The notes below the pieces were generated by a model. That model worked only from the letters and a program-made list of their open reading frames with translations, ran no database searches and was not told the origin of the DNA. Positions 33,464 to 41,730 of a stretch of DNA of 64,000 nt are shown here, piece by piece. How positions within the stretch are numbered: position 1 is the first letter of the stretch; each line of letters begins with the position of its first letter. The DNA is from Armatimonadota bacterium (GTDB lineage: Bacteria > Armatimonadota > Fimbriimonadia > Fimbriimonadales > Fimbriimonadaceae). The stretch spans positions 1-64,000 of the forward strand of contig JACRPN010000022.1 of NCBI GenBank assembly GCA_016223145.1, written 5' to 3'. The position numbers and the translations under genes were made by a program.

Positions 33464-34486
33464 ATGGCTCGAAGAACCACGATCAATGACGTTGCGCGCA
33501 GAGCTGCGGTGGGAAAGGTCACCGTCAGCTACGTGCTCAATGGGCGCGCCACCGAGGTCGGAATCTCCTCCGAGACCTCGGAACGCGTGTTCGCGGCTGC
33601 CAAAGAACTGGACTACAGGCCGAGCGCGATCGCACGGATGCTTGTCGGGAGCAAGGCCGACGCCATCGCCGTCGTGTTCCAGCATGCGAGGTACTTCTCG
33701 ACCAGTTCCATGTTCCTCAGCGAGGTCATGCGCGGCGTTTGCGAGGCGTGCACCGATCAAAACGTCGACCTGCTCCTGCACACGAAGTCGACCGACGATG
33801 CACGGGATGAGGCAAACGCGCTCTCCGATGGGCGGGTCGACGGCGTGCTGATGCTCCGCGACGAGGGCGACCCGACACTGGCGGCGCTCATCGAACGTCA
33901 GTTTCCGGTCGTGCTCTTTTTCTCTCGCTCGTCCGATCCGAACGTGCCGTTCGTCGACAGCGACAACTTCTCCGGCGGCAAACTGGCGGCGGGCCACCTG
34001 CTCTCCCTCGGCCACACGCGGCTTGGCATGGTCGCCGGCTCGCCGAAATCCATCGACTCGTCCGACCGCCTTCAAGGCTTTCGCTCGACGCTGGAAGCTG
34101 CCGGCCAATCGCTGGACCCGGCGCATCTGGTTCACATGCCGAGCCCAACCGCCGATCCAGAAGAATTCCTGAAGATGGTCGATCGTTCGGATCGCCCGTC
34201 GGCTCTGTTCGTCTGGTCGGACGACGTCGCCTTCGAGTGCATGAGGCTCCTTCACGAGAGGGGCATCCAGATTCCCACGGACATGAGCCTTGTGGGTTTT
34301 GACAGCACGTCGGCCTGCCTTCGGGCGGTGCCGCCCTTGACCAGTGTGCGCCAGCCGATCGCCGAAATGGCGGCTTCGGCCACTTCGATTCTCACTTCCA
34401 TCGTGCGGGGCCGGGAGGTCTCAACGCGACAAATCGTGTTCCCGCCCCAACTCGACATCCGAGGTTCGACCTCCCCGATTTTATGA
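33464..34486 (+). CDS. LacI-family transcriptional regulator (locus 2)
   Basis: A 340-residue repressor: helix-turn-helix at residues 4-25 (TTINDVARRAAVGKVTVSYV), hinge block DYRPSAIARMLVGSKAD, then the sugar-sensing core ending MSLVGFDSTSACLRAVPP. No clear Shine-Dalgarno precedes the ATG; the operator O2 occupies that place. It should control itself, the 106-aa lipoprotein and the divergent GH94 gene through the two matching operators. The inducer is probably a beta-glucan oligosaccharide, from the neighbouring enzymes. Confidence 0.9.
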   Translation: MARRTTINDVARRAAVGKVTVSYVLNGRATEVGISSETSERVFAAAKELDYRPSAIARMLVGSKADAIAVVFQHARYFSTSSMFLSEVMRGVCEACTDQNVDLLLHTKSTDDARDEANALSDGRVDGVLMLRDEGDPTLAALIERQFPVVLFFSRSSDPNVPFVDSDNFSGGKLAAGHLLSLGHTRLGMVAGSPKSIDSSDRLQGFRSTLEAAGQSLDPAHLVHMPSPTADPEEFLKMVDRSDRPSALFVWSDDVAFECMRLLHERGIQIPTDMSLVGFDSTSACLRAVPPLTSVRQPIAEMAASATSILTSIVRGREVSTRQIVFPPQLDIRGSTSPIL

Positions 34487-34518
34487 TCAACGCTTGATCC
34501 CGTTCAATGAGGAAATCC

Positions 34519-35325
34519 ATGAATCGTCATAACCGTGCCTTTACGCTCATCGAATTGCTGGTCGTGATTGCGATCATCGCAATCCTGGCCGCAATTCTCT
34601 TCCCGGTGTTCGCTCAGGCGAAAGCCGCTGCAAAGAACACCGTGGCCATCTCCAACATGAAGCAACTCGGAACCGCCTGGTGCATGTATCAGACCGACTA
34701 CGACGACTACTTCTCGCCGCGACGAACCGATGTCGGCCCTCCGGTGGGCCCCGGGCAATACTCCTGGAAGCAGATGCTGATGCCCTACATCAAGAATCAG
34801 CAGCTCTTCTCGGACCCGATGAACCGCGCTGCCCAGTATCCGGACGACTGTTCCGATGCGAACCTCCGCGCAGGGTGGGGCCAAGTGATTGTCGGCGACA
34901 AGCTCGCCCGAGGCTATGCGTACTACGACCAAGCCTGGTTCGTGAACCAGAACTGGAACGCGCAGAGCTACTCGCCGACCCAGCTCGAGCAGCCGGCGAA
35001 CACCATCGCCATCTGCGAGCACAAGCGCGTTTGGGTGGACACCGGCCCCTGGCTGAACTGGGACAAGAACGATTGGGACCCCGTGCTGGGCACGGTCGGT
35101 TCGCTCGGCTGGCCCTGGGGCGGCAACAAGTGGGAGGAGAAGGCGATGGTGGTGGTCTATGTGGACGGCCATGCCAAGCGCGCCGCTCACACCCGGATCT
35201 GCGGCCGCAACGACGAGCTCAACATGTGGAACTATCAGCGAAACAAGCTCGCCACAGGCTATGGCCTTGGTGACCTGACCTGGATGGACACCTACTGTGT
35301 GACGATGCCTCCGCAAGTCAAGTAG
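34519..35325 (+). CDS. Type II/IV pseudopilin-like protein, locus 2
   Basis: A 268-residue protein with the leader [18 protein letters not shown], then [12 protein letters not shown], nearly identical to the locus-1 pseudopilin over the helix. I prefer the second ATG (34519), which has AGGAA five bases upstream; the first ATG (34507) adds four residues. The residue before the cleavage site is Ala, not the usual Gly, which some prepilin peptidases tolerate. The body has [16 protein letters not shown], matching [10 protein letters not shown] of the paralogue. It lies directly after lacI and before a glycoside hydrolase gene. Confidence 0.83.
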   Translation: MNRHNRAFTLIELLVVIAIIAILAAILFPVFAQAKAAAKNTVAISNMKQLGTAWCMYQTDYDDYFSPRRTDVGPPVGPGQYSWKQMLMPYIKNQQLFSDPMNRAAQYPDDCSDANLRAGWGQVIVGDKLARGYAYYDQAWFVNQNWNAQSYSPTQLEQPANTIAICEHKRVWVDTGPWLNWDKNDWDPVLGTVGSLGWPWGGNKWEEKAMVVVYVDGHAKRAAHTRICGRNDELNMWNYQRNKLATGYGLGDLTWMDTYCVTMPPQVK

Positions 35326-35347
35326 CTTCGAAACTCAAAGCCCCAAA

Positions 35348-35370
35348 GGTGGCCGGGTTTCACGGCCACC
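35348..35370 (+). terminator. Hairpin after pseudopilin 2
   Basis: GGTGGCCG (35348-35355), 7-base loop, CGGCCACC (35363-35370): a perfect 8-bp stem 22 bases after the pseudopilin stop and 11 bases before the next ATG. No T-run. It parallels the hairpin after pseudopilin 1 and may lower expression of the following enzyme gene or protect the pilin message. Confidence 0.5.
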
Positions 35371-35381
35371 AGCAACCTTCG

Positions 35382-36677
35382 ATGAATGCAACACTTCTGA
35401 TTCCATTGCTATTGAGTGGCCTCGCAGCGCAACAGCCGCTGCGGGGCCAACTTCTTTTGGATGACCTCTCCAAGCGTGCCGTGAACTTCTTTTGGGAGCA
35501 GTCGGACCCAGCAACCGGGCTCACCCGCGACCGTGGCCCAAACACCAAGGGCGGCCCGCAGAACAACGCGAACATCGCCTCCATAGCATCGACGGGCTAT
35601 GCCCTGAGCGCCTATGCGATCGGCGTACAGCGCGGCTGGCTGGAACGGGAGCCGGCGCTCAAGCGGGCGAGACTCACGCTTCGAACGGTCCTCACCAAGC
35701 TGGAGGGTCGGAACGGCTGGTACTACCACTTCGTGGACTGGAAGACCGGCAAGCGCGAGTGGAACTGCGAGCTATCCAGCATCGACTCCGCCCTTCTTTT
35801 TGCCGGCATGACGCTCGCCGAGCGCGGCTTCAAGGACCCCGAATACAGCAACCTTTGCGATCAGGTGCTGGCGCGGGTGGACTGGAACTTCATGCTCACC
35901 GACGACGGCGCCAAGAAGGACAGCCTCACGTTCAACATGGGTTGGAAGCCTGAGGATGGATTTCTGAACGCTCGCTGGGCTTCGTTCTGCGAACTCGGCT
36001 TTCTGTACGTTCTCGCAGCTTCGCATTGGAAGCAGATGCCCGCCGGATGCTGGGAAGCATGGGCCCGGCCGGAGGTGTCGTACAAAGGCATCACGATGCT
36101 CGCCTGCGGACCCTTGTTCACCCACCAGATGAGCCAGGGCTTTTACGACTTTCGCAACCGGCGCGACCGGCTTGGATACGACTACTTTGTGGACGGGCGC
36201 AACGCAACCCTGATGCAAAGGCAGTACTGCACGGACAACCCCAAGGGCTTCAAGGGCTATGGCCCCGACATCTGGGGGCTTTCGGCCTGCGACATCCCGA
36301 CAGGCTACGGGGCGCAGGGCGTCCCGAATCCGGACGAGGATAACGGCACGCTCGCGCCCGCTTCTGCGGTGGCCAGCGTGATCTACACGCCGGACCTGAG
36401 CGTTCGTGCGGCCGAGGCCTTTGTCAGGAAATTCCCGAAGAGCTATGGGCAGTACGGGTTCACTACGGGCTTCGACCCGACCAAGAACTGGTACAGCCCC
36501 GACGTGATCGGCATTGACCTCGGCCAGATGCTCTTGAACATCGAGAACGCTCGTGACGGGCTTTGCTGGAAGTGGATGATGTCGGACTCCAAGGTGCAGC
36601 ACGCTTTTGTCAAGTTCGGGCTCAAGGAGACCAAAGAGGGACCGCTGGAGAAGCGGGCTTTACGATCAAGAAAATAG
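35382..36677 (+). CDS. Glycoamylase-like glycoside hydrolase (PF10091/GH144-like)
   Basis: A 431-residue exported enzyme with an (alpha/alpha)6 fold. Start at 35382 gives the signal peptide MNATLLIPLLLSGLAAQQ. Family blocks: AVNFFWEQSDPATGLTRDR, GWYYHFVDWKTG, SSIDSALLFAG, FTHQMSQGFYDFR and GYGPDIWGLSACDIPTGY. Members of this group include endo-beta-1,2-glucanases (GH144). Together with the GH94 phosphorylase, a beta-glucan pathway is plausible, but the linkage cannot be fixed from sequence alone. It is the last gene of the locus-2 cluster on this strand. Confidence 0.78.
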   Translation: MNATLLIPLLLSGLAAQQPLRGQLLLDDLSKRAVNFFWEQSDPATGLTRDRGPNTKGGPQNNANIASIASTGYALSAYAIGVQRGWLEREPALKRARLTLRTVLTKLEGRNGWYYHFVDWKTGKREWNCELSSIDSALLFAGMTLAERGFKDPEYSNLCDQVLARVDWNFMLTDDGAKKDSLTFNMGWKPEDGFLNARWASFCELGFLYVLAASHWKQMPAGCWEAWARPEVSYKGITMLACGPLFTHQMSQGFYDFRNRRDRLGYDYFVDGRNATLMQRQYCTDNPKGFKGYGPDIWGLSACDIPTGYGAQGVPNPDEDNGTLAPASAVASVIYTPDLSVRAAEAFVRKFPKSYGQYGFTTGFDPTKNWYSPDVIGIDLGQMLLNIENARDGLCWKWMMSDSKVQHAFVKFGLKETKEGPLEKRALRSRK

Positions 36678-37027
36678 CCCCTCCCTTGGTTTTGCGCAGC
36701 GAAACTGCTTCCGAGTCCCGATCCATCGGGAAGGGAGGGGTTGGGGAGGGAGACTCCGAGGCAAGCCCTCTGCCGCCACAGGCTAGGGACCTCTCGCCAA
36801 GACGCGAGCCGCCAAAACTCGCAAAGGCCCCCTCACCCCTGTTCACTTTGTTCACAGGCCCTCTCCCCATTCGGGCGAGGTTGATTGGTTCGCCCTTCCC
36901 TTGCCGCTAAGCGATAGGGGGAGGGCGTTAGGGGGTGGAGGTGCCGGTATTTAGGCCCCAAACCCCGGACCCCAAACCCCGACAAATCATCATCGAGCTT
37001 TCGACTCAAGCGCGGAGGGCTGTGGCT
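36678..37027. repeat. Intergenic repeats with G/C-skewed hairpin and CCCCAAACCCC runs
   Basis: 350 bases without a gene. Contents: stem CCCCTCCCTT/AAGGGAGGGG (36678-36687, 36731-36740) with loop sequence TTTTGCGCAGCGAAACTG, nearly the loop of the 17164 element; flank GTTGGGGAGGGAGACTCC; a CCCTCTCCCCATTCGGGCGAGG unit (about 36862-36882) like the tandem copies at 39910; and a CCCCAAACCCCGGACCCC run (about 36956-36975). Confidence 0.75.
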
Positions 37028-39853
37028 CTACGGATGCTTTACGCCCTTGCGCAGGACCGGCTTCTTGCTTTGCAGCGTCAAGGTGGCGCCCTTCAGGCCC
37101 GGCGAAGACGCCTTTCGCGTAATCGTTCCCGGTTTGTCGGTGGCTTGGACCAACGCCATACAAAGCCCGTTGAATGCCTTGCGTTTGGTGGCCCTATCAG
37201 GGTCGTGGTCGCTCGGGTCGCCGTTCCCGACCCCAGCGATGGCGCCCGGGCCTGAGGTCGAGAACGAAACCTCATTGGAGGCCGTCGGAACCACCCGTCC
37301 CTGGGCATCGAGAATCTCAACCTTGACGACCGCCAGGTCCTCACGGTCCGCGAGAAGCCCCTGCCAGTCGGTGCTCAGTCGGATCGACGCTGGCGCGCCG
37401 GTGGTCGAAACCTCATCGCGCGCGACCTGTTTGTCGCCGTTATAGGCGACGGCCTTGAGGGTTCCTGGAGCAAAGGGGACCTTCCACTCGGCGTGTCCGT
37501 ACTTGGGAACCTTCTTAACGCCCAGGGTCTTGCCGTTCAGAAACAGCTCCACCATCTCCGCGTTGGTGTGGCACCAGACGTCGATCGGCTGCCCTTCCTT
37601 GCCCTGCCAGTTCCAATGTGGCAGGATGTGCACCATCGGCTTGCCCTCGTCCTGGCCGTCGGATCCGTTCCAGTGGGCGCGGTAGTACCACCAGTTGTCT
37701 TTGGGGAAGCCGCAGATGTCCATGATGCCAAAGTGGCTGTTGATGCAGGGCCAGCCATACGGGGTCGGCTCACCCTTGTAGTCGAAACCGGTCCAGACGA
37801 ACGCGCCAAAGTTCCATTCGTGTTCGGCAACGGGTTTCCAAGCTCTCTCGGCGGTTTCGGCCCATTCGGGGTGGTTCACGTCATAAGCGCTGACGTATCC
37901 CTTGCGCCGGTCATTCGCATAGATGCCTCGGGTGGAGACGGTGCTGCCGGTTTCACTGCCAAAGACGGGGGTCCTGGGGTGAGCCTTTCGCATGCGATCG
38001 TACTGCTCGATGTTGTAGTTCACGCCGAGCAGGTCGTTCACGTCCACGATGCCGGTCTCATAGCTGTGGTTGATCGCGCCGGTGCAGGGCCTCGTCCCGT
38101 CCAGTTCGTCGGCGACCTTCTTCATCGCGAGGAAGAGTTGCTTGCCCAGCTCTGAGCCCTGGACCGGCTCCTCGTTGAAGAGCGACCACATGACGATACT
38201 CGGGTGGTTGCGGTCGCGCCGGATCATCGAGCGCAGCTCTGTGAGCTTTTCGGCCTTGGCGTTGGTGCCCGTCTTCGCTGTTGTCACGTCGCCCAAGTGG
38301 CGCGTTTCGTCCATGACGATCATGCCGAGGCGGTCGCAGGCGTCCAAAAGCTCCTCGGCGGGCGGGTTGTGGGCGCAGCGGTAGGCGTTCGAGCCCATCT
38401 CTTTGAGCTTCTTGATACGCCAAGCCAAGAGGCTATCGGGAAGCGCCACTCCAACCCCGGCATGGTCTTGGTGGTTGCAGGTCCCCATCAGCTTCACGGG
38501 TTTGCCGTTGAGGAAGAAGCCCTTGTCGGCGTCGAACCGGAAGCTGCGGATACCGAAGGTCGTTTCGGTGACGTCGGAATAGTCGCCTGAGCGAACGGTT
38601 GTGTGGAGCGTGTAGAGGTTCGGCGATTCGGTGGACCAGAGGTGGGCCTTACCGATCTTGAAGCGGCCCTTGACGGTCTTCTCGCCTGTCGGGATACTTG
38701 TGCCGGAGACGGAGAGCTCGGCGACCTTCTTGCCCTTGGGATCGAGGATGATGAAGGTGACGTCCGCCTCCGCCGCCTTGCTTGAGGCGTTGACCACCTC
38801 GCAAGCCACGTCGATGATCGCATCGGGTCTTGGCAAGCCCTCTTTGCCTTGCGGGGTGGCCTTGACGAACGTGCCCCAAGGTTTGGCGTGGACCGGATCG
38901 ACCACGGTCAGCCAGACGTGACGATAGAGGCCGCCGCCCTCATACCACCAACCTTCGGAAGAGCGCGGGTCGACAAAGACTGCCAGCTTGTTTTCGCCCT
39001 GCCGGAGGTGCTTGGTGACGTCGTAGCGAACGCCGATGTAGCCGCTGGGATGGGTGCCAAGCTTGTGTCCGTTAAGCCATACCGTGGAGTTGCGATAAAC
39101 GCCGTCGAAGTCGAGGTAGACACTCTTGCTCTTCCAGCTCTTGGGGACGTCGAAGGTCTTCCGATACCAGGCAGTGGGCGTCGGAAGGGAGCCGTGCGAT
39201 GCGTCATATCCCGCCTTGAAAGCGCCTTCGACGACGTAGTCGTGCGGGAGGTGGACGGTGCGCCACTTCGTGTCGTCAAATCCGGGCAAGGCCTCTTTGG
39301 GTTCGGGCCTCTTGAGGGGCTCGAGGGAGACGGGACCGGCGATGCCGCCTTCGCCGCCTTGATTCTCGACGAAGACGACGAGCGTGTTGGGTCCGGAAGG
39401 GTTCCAGGCTGACGCGATGGGGACGTCGAAGGGGTCGTTCCAGCCGCTGTGCTCGATGAGCTTGACGCCGTTCAGGAAGACCAGGCAGTTGTCGTCCACG
39501 GCCTCGAAACGAAGGACTTTCTTGGCGTCGGAGGGCTTGGCGCCGAGGTTGGTGCGGAACCAGGCGCAGGTGTTGTTGCGCTGAAGCTCGTTTCGGCGGC
39601 GGACCGGCGCCCAGGCGCCCTCGTGCAGGTCCATTGGCAAGGTGACGTCTTTGAGTGACGAATAACCTTCGGCCATCTTGAATTCCCAGGTGAATTGGCC
39701 GAGGCCGCGGGTGGGTTTGGGGTCTTCTCCTCTCAGAAAGCGCCAATCCGCGTCGAAACGGATGCGCTGGCGGCCGGTGCCTGAGGCTGCGGTGGTTGCT
39801 GCGGAAAGAAGTGCCCAGGTGAGAAGGCACGCCCAAAAGCCGAGCGCTGACAT
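37028..39853 (-). CDS. GH2 beta-galactosidase-type glycoside hydrolase
   Basis: A 941-residue exported enzyme (leader MSALGFWACLLTWALLSAAT). GH2 domain order: sugar-binding jelly roll (DVTLPMDLHEGAW, VDDNCLVFLNGVKL), immunoglobulin-like domain, then TIM barrel with GTCNHQDHAGVG, acid/base Glu in MWSLFNEEPV (about residue 561) and nucleophile Glu in PVFGSETGST (about 632). C-terminal beta modules follow (DUF4982/BIG-like: KAVAYNGDKQVARDEVST). It likely releases galactose or a related beta-linked sugar outside the cytoplasm. It is convergent with the glycoamylase-like gene and separated from it by repeat DNA. Confidence 0.88.
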   Translation of the reverse strand: MSALGFWACLLTWALLSAATTAASGTGRQRIRFDADWRFLRGEDPKPTRGLGQFTWEFKMAEGYSSLKDVTLPMDLHEGAWAPVRRRNELQRNNTCAWFRTNLGAKPSDAKKVLRFEAVDDNCLVFLNGVKLIEHSGWNDPFDVPIASAWNPSGPNTLVVFVENQGGEGGIAGPVSLEPLKRPEPKEALPGFDDTKWRTVHLPHDYVVEGAFKAGYDASHGSLPTPTAWYRKTFDVPKSWKSKSVYLDFDGVYRNSTVWLNGHKLGTHPSGYIGVRYDVTKHLRQGENKLAVFVDPRSSEGWWYEGGGLYRHVWLTVVDPVHAKPWGTFVKATPQGKEGLPRPDAIIDVACEVVNASSKAAEADVTFIILDPKGKKVAELSVSGTSIPTGEKTVKGRFKIGKAHLWSTESPNLYTLHTTVRSGDYSDVTETTFGIRSFRFDADKGFFLNGKPVKLMGTCNHQDHAGVGVALPDSLLAWRIKKLKEMGSNAYRCAHNPPAEELLDACDRLGMIVMDETRHLGDVTTAKTGTNAKAEKLTELRSMIRRDRNHPSIVMWSLFNEEPVQGSELGKQLFLAMKKVADELDGTRPCTGAINHSYETGIVDVNDLLGVNYNIEQYDRMRKAHPRTPVFGSETGSTVSTRGIYANDRRKGYVSAYDVNHPEWAETAERAWKPVAEHEWNFGAFVWTGFDYKGEPTPYGWPCINSHFGIMDICGFPKDNWWYYRAHWNGSDGQDEGKPMVHILPHWNWQGKEGQPIDVWCHTNAEMVELFLNGKTLGVKKVPKYGHAEWKVPFAPGTLKAVAYNGDKQVARDEVSTTGAPASIRLSTDWQGLLADREDLAVVKVEILDAQGRVVPTASNEVSFSTSGPGAIAGVGNGDPSDHDPDRATKRKAFNGLCMALVQATDKPGTITRKASSPGLKGATLTLQSKKPVLRKGVKHP

Positions 39854-39909
39854 GCTTTGAGTTTACGGATTTTGGGGTGGCGGGTGCTGGTGCGGGAGGG
39901 AGGCGTCTC

Positions 39910-40027
39910 GACCCCCTCACTCGGTTCGCTGAAGCTCACCGACCTCTCCCCAAGGGGCGAGGTGGACAGACCCCCTCACCCGGTTCGCTGAAGCTCACCG
40001 ACCTCTCCCCAAGGGGCGAGGTGGGAT
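39910..40027. repeat. Tandem 59-base repeat, two copies
   Basis: Two copies spaced 59 bases apart (from 39910 and 39969), each GACCCCCTCAC, then CGGTTCGCTGAAGCTCACCG, then ACCTCTCCCCAAGGGGCGAGG. They differ at one position in the first 57 bases. Each ends in a stem CCTC(T)CCCC/GGGGCGAGG. They lie between the fhs 3' end and the GH2 5' end, so they could act as terminator or GH2 upstream sequence. Confidence 0.85.
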
Positions 40028-40037
40028 GCTCGGCCGC

Positions 40038-41714
40038 CTAGAACAACCCAGAGATCTTCCCGTTTGCGTCGATGTCGATCTGGAACGCTGTAGGACTCTT
40101 GCCCAGGCCCGGCATCAGCATGATCTCGCCGCACACCGCAACGATGAACCCCGCCCCGGCGGAGAGCCTTAGCTGCCGGACGTGCAGTGTGAAGCCCCTG
40201 GGAGCGCGAAGCAGCGAAGGATCGTCGCTCAGGCTGTATTGAGTCTTGGCGACGCAAACCGGAAGATGTCCGAAACCGTGCTTCTCCAGCCAGTTCAGGT
40301 TCTTTGCGGCCGTTTCGGAGAGCTCGACGGACTCGCCGCCGTAGACCTGCCGCACGATCGTTTCGAGCTTCTCCACCACCGATTCGGCAGGAGACGTGAG
40401 CGAATCGAACTGCGACTTGGCCTCCGAAGCCTCCACCACGGCTCGGGCAAGCTCCTCACAACCCGGACCGCCGGCGTTCCAGGGGTCCGAGGAGATCGCC
40501 TGCACACCCTCGACCGCGCAAAGCTCGATCAACCTGTCATGGTCGGCATCGTCGTCGTCGGCTCGCCGGTTGATTGCCACGATGACGGGCGGCCCGTAGC
40601 TCTGCAGGTGGCGCAGGTGCTGGCGCATGTTCTCAAAACCGAGCTCGAGATTTCCACCGCCGTGGTGCTTGAGCGCGCGGATCGTTGCCACAAGCACGAT
40701 CGCATCAGGCCCCCGTCCGAGCTGCGGACAGACGATGTTCAGAAACTTCTCTGCCCCCAGATCGGCGCCAAAGCCTGCTTCGGTGATGGTGTAGTCGGCG
40801 AGGCCAAGGGCGCACTTGGTACCCAGAATTGAGGAGCAGCCGTGCGCGATGTTTCCAAAGGGACCGCCATGAACAAAGGCGGGGCCGCCTTCAATGGTTT
40901 GAACCAGGTTGGGGCGGATTGCCGAAGCGAGCAGCGCGGCCATCGCGCCGTGGGCGTTGAGTTGTCGCGCAGTGACCGGCTCCTTTTTGTTGTTGTGGGC
41001 CACGACGATGTTGCCGAGACGCTCTTTGAGGTCCTCCAGCGAGGTAGCGAGGCAGAAAATGGCCATGACTTCGCTGGCTGGCGTGATGACGAACCCATCC
41101 TCGCGAACGAACCCGTTGCTCCTTCCCCCAAGCCCCACGATGATGCTGCGCAGAGCCCTGTCATTCATGTCCATCGTCCGCGGCCAAAGGTCGGCGCGGG
41201 TGTCAATATCCAGCTCGTTGCCGTGGTGCAAATGAGCGTCCAGCATCGCGCTCAACAGGTTGTGTGCGGCCTGGATCGCGGGGAAGTCGCCCGTGAAGAA
41301 CAGGTTGATATCCTCCATCGGCAGCACCTGGCTATAGCCGCCGCCGCAAGCGCCGCCCTTCACGCCGAAGATCGGACCCAACGCGGGCTCTCTGATCGCA
41401 GGGAGGGCGTTCTTTCCTATGCGACGCAACCCCTGGGCCAGACCGACTGTGACGGTCGTCTTGCCCTCGCCGGCGGGGGTCGGGCTGATGGCGGTCACCA
41501 AGATCAGCCTGCCTCTGTTGGTCTGACCCGAAAGGCGCTTGATCGCCGAGGCGCTGAGCTTGGCCTTGAAGTGCCCAAGTGGCTCGTAATCGGCGAGGGA
41601 AAGACCGGCATCCTTGGCCACGTCGACAATCTCCCGGAGGCTGGCCTCTTGGGCGATGTCGAGGTTGGTCTTTGGTTTGGCGACGCTGCCGGTGTCGGTC
41701 GAACTTGATGTCAT
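40038..41714 (-). CDS. fhs: Formate-tetrahydrofolate ligase
   Basis: A 558-residue enzyme making 10-formyl-THF from formate, THF and ATP (EC 6.3.4.3). Start at 41714 (MTSSSTDTGSVAKPKTNLDI). The nucleotide loop PTPAGEGKTT and the family blocks ALPAIREPALGPIFGVKGGACGG, FTGDFPAIQAAHNLL and HGGPFGNIAHGC are intact and the length is normal. It directly follows formate dehydrogenase genes on the same strand (16-base gap), so the operon links formate oxidation with one-carbon metabolism. Confidence 0.95.
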   Translation of the reverse strand: MTSSSTDTGSVAKPKTNLDIAQEASLREIVDVAKDAGLSLADYEPLGHFKAKLSASAIKRLSGQTNRGRLILVTAISPTPAGEGKTTVTVGLAQGLRRIGKNALPAIREPALGPIFGVKGGACGGGYSQVLPMEDINLFFTGDFPAIQAAHNLLSAMLDAHLHHGNELDIDTRADLWPRTMDMNDRALRSIIVGLGGRSNGFVREDGFVITPASEVMAIFCLATSLEDLKERLGNIVVAHNNKKEPVTARQLNAHGAMAALLASAIRPNLVQTIEGGPAFVHGGPFGNIAHGCSSILGTKCALGLADYTITEAGFGADLGAEKFLNIVCPQLGRGPDAIVLVATIRALKHHGGGNLELGFENMRQHLRHLQSYGPPVIVAINRRADDDDADHDRLIELCAVEGVQAISSDPWNAGGPGCEELARAVVEASEAKSQFDSLTSPAESVVEKLETIVRQVYGGESVELSETAAKNLNWLEKHGFGHLPVCVAKTQYSLSDDPSLLRAPRGFTLHVRQLRLSAGAGFIVAVCGEIMLMPGLGKSPTAFQIDIDANGKISGLF

Positions 41715-41730
41715 TAGAATAGGGGCTCCG

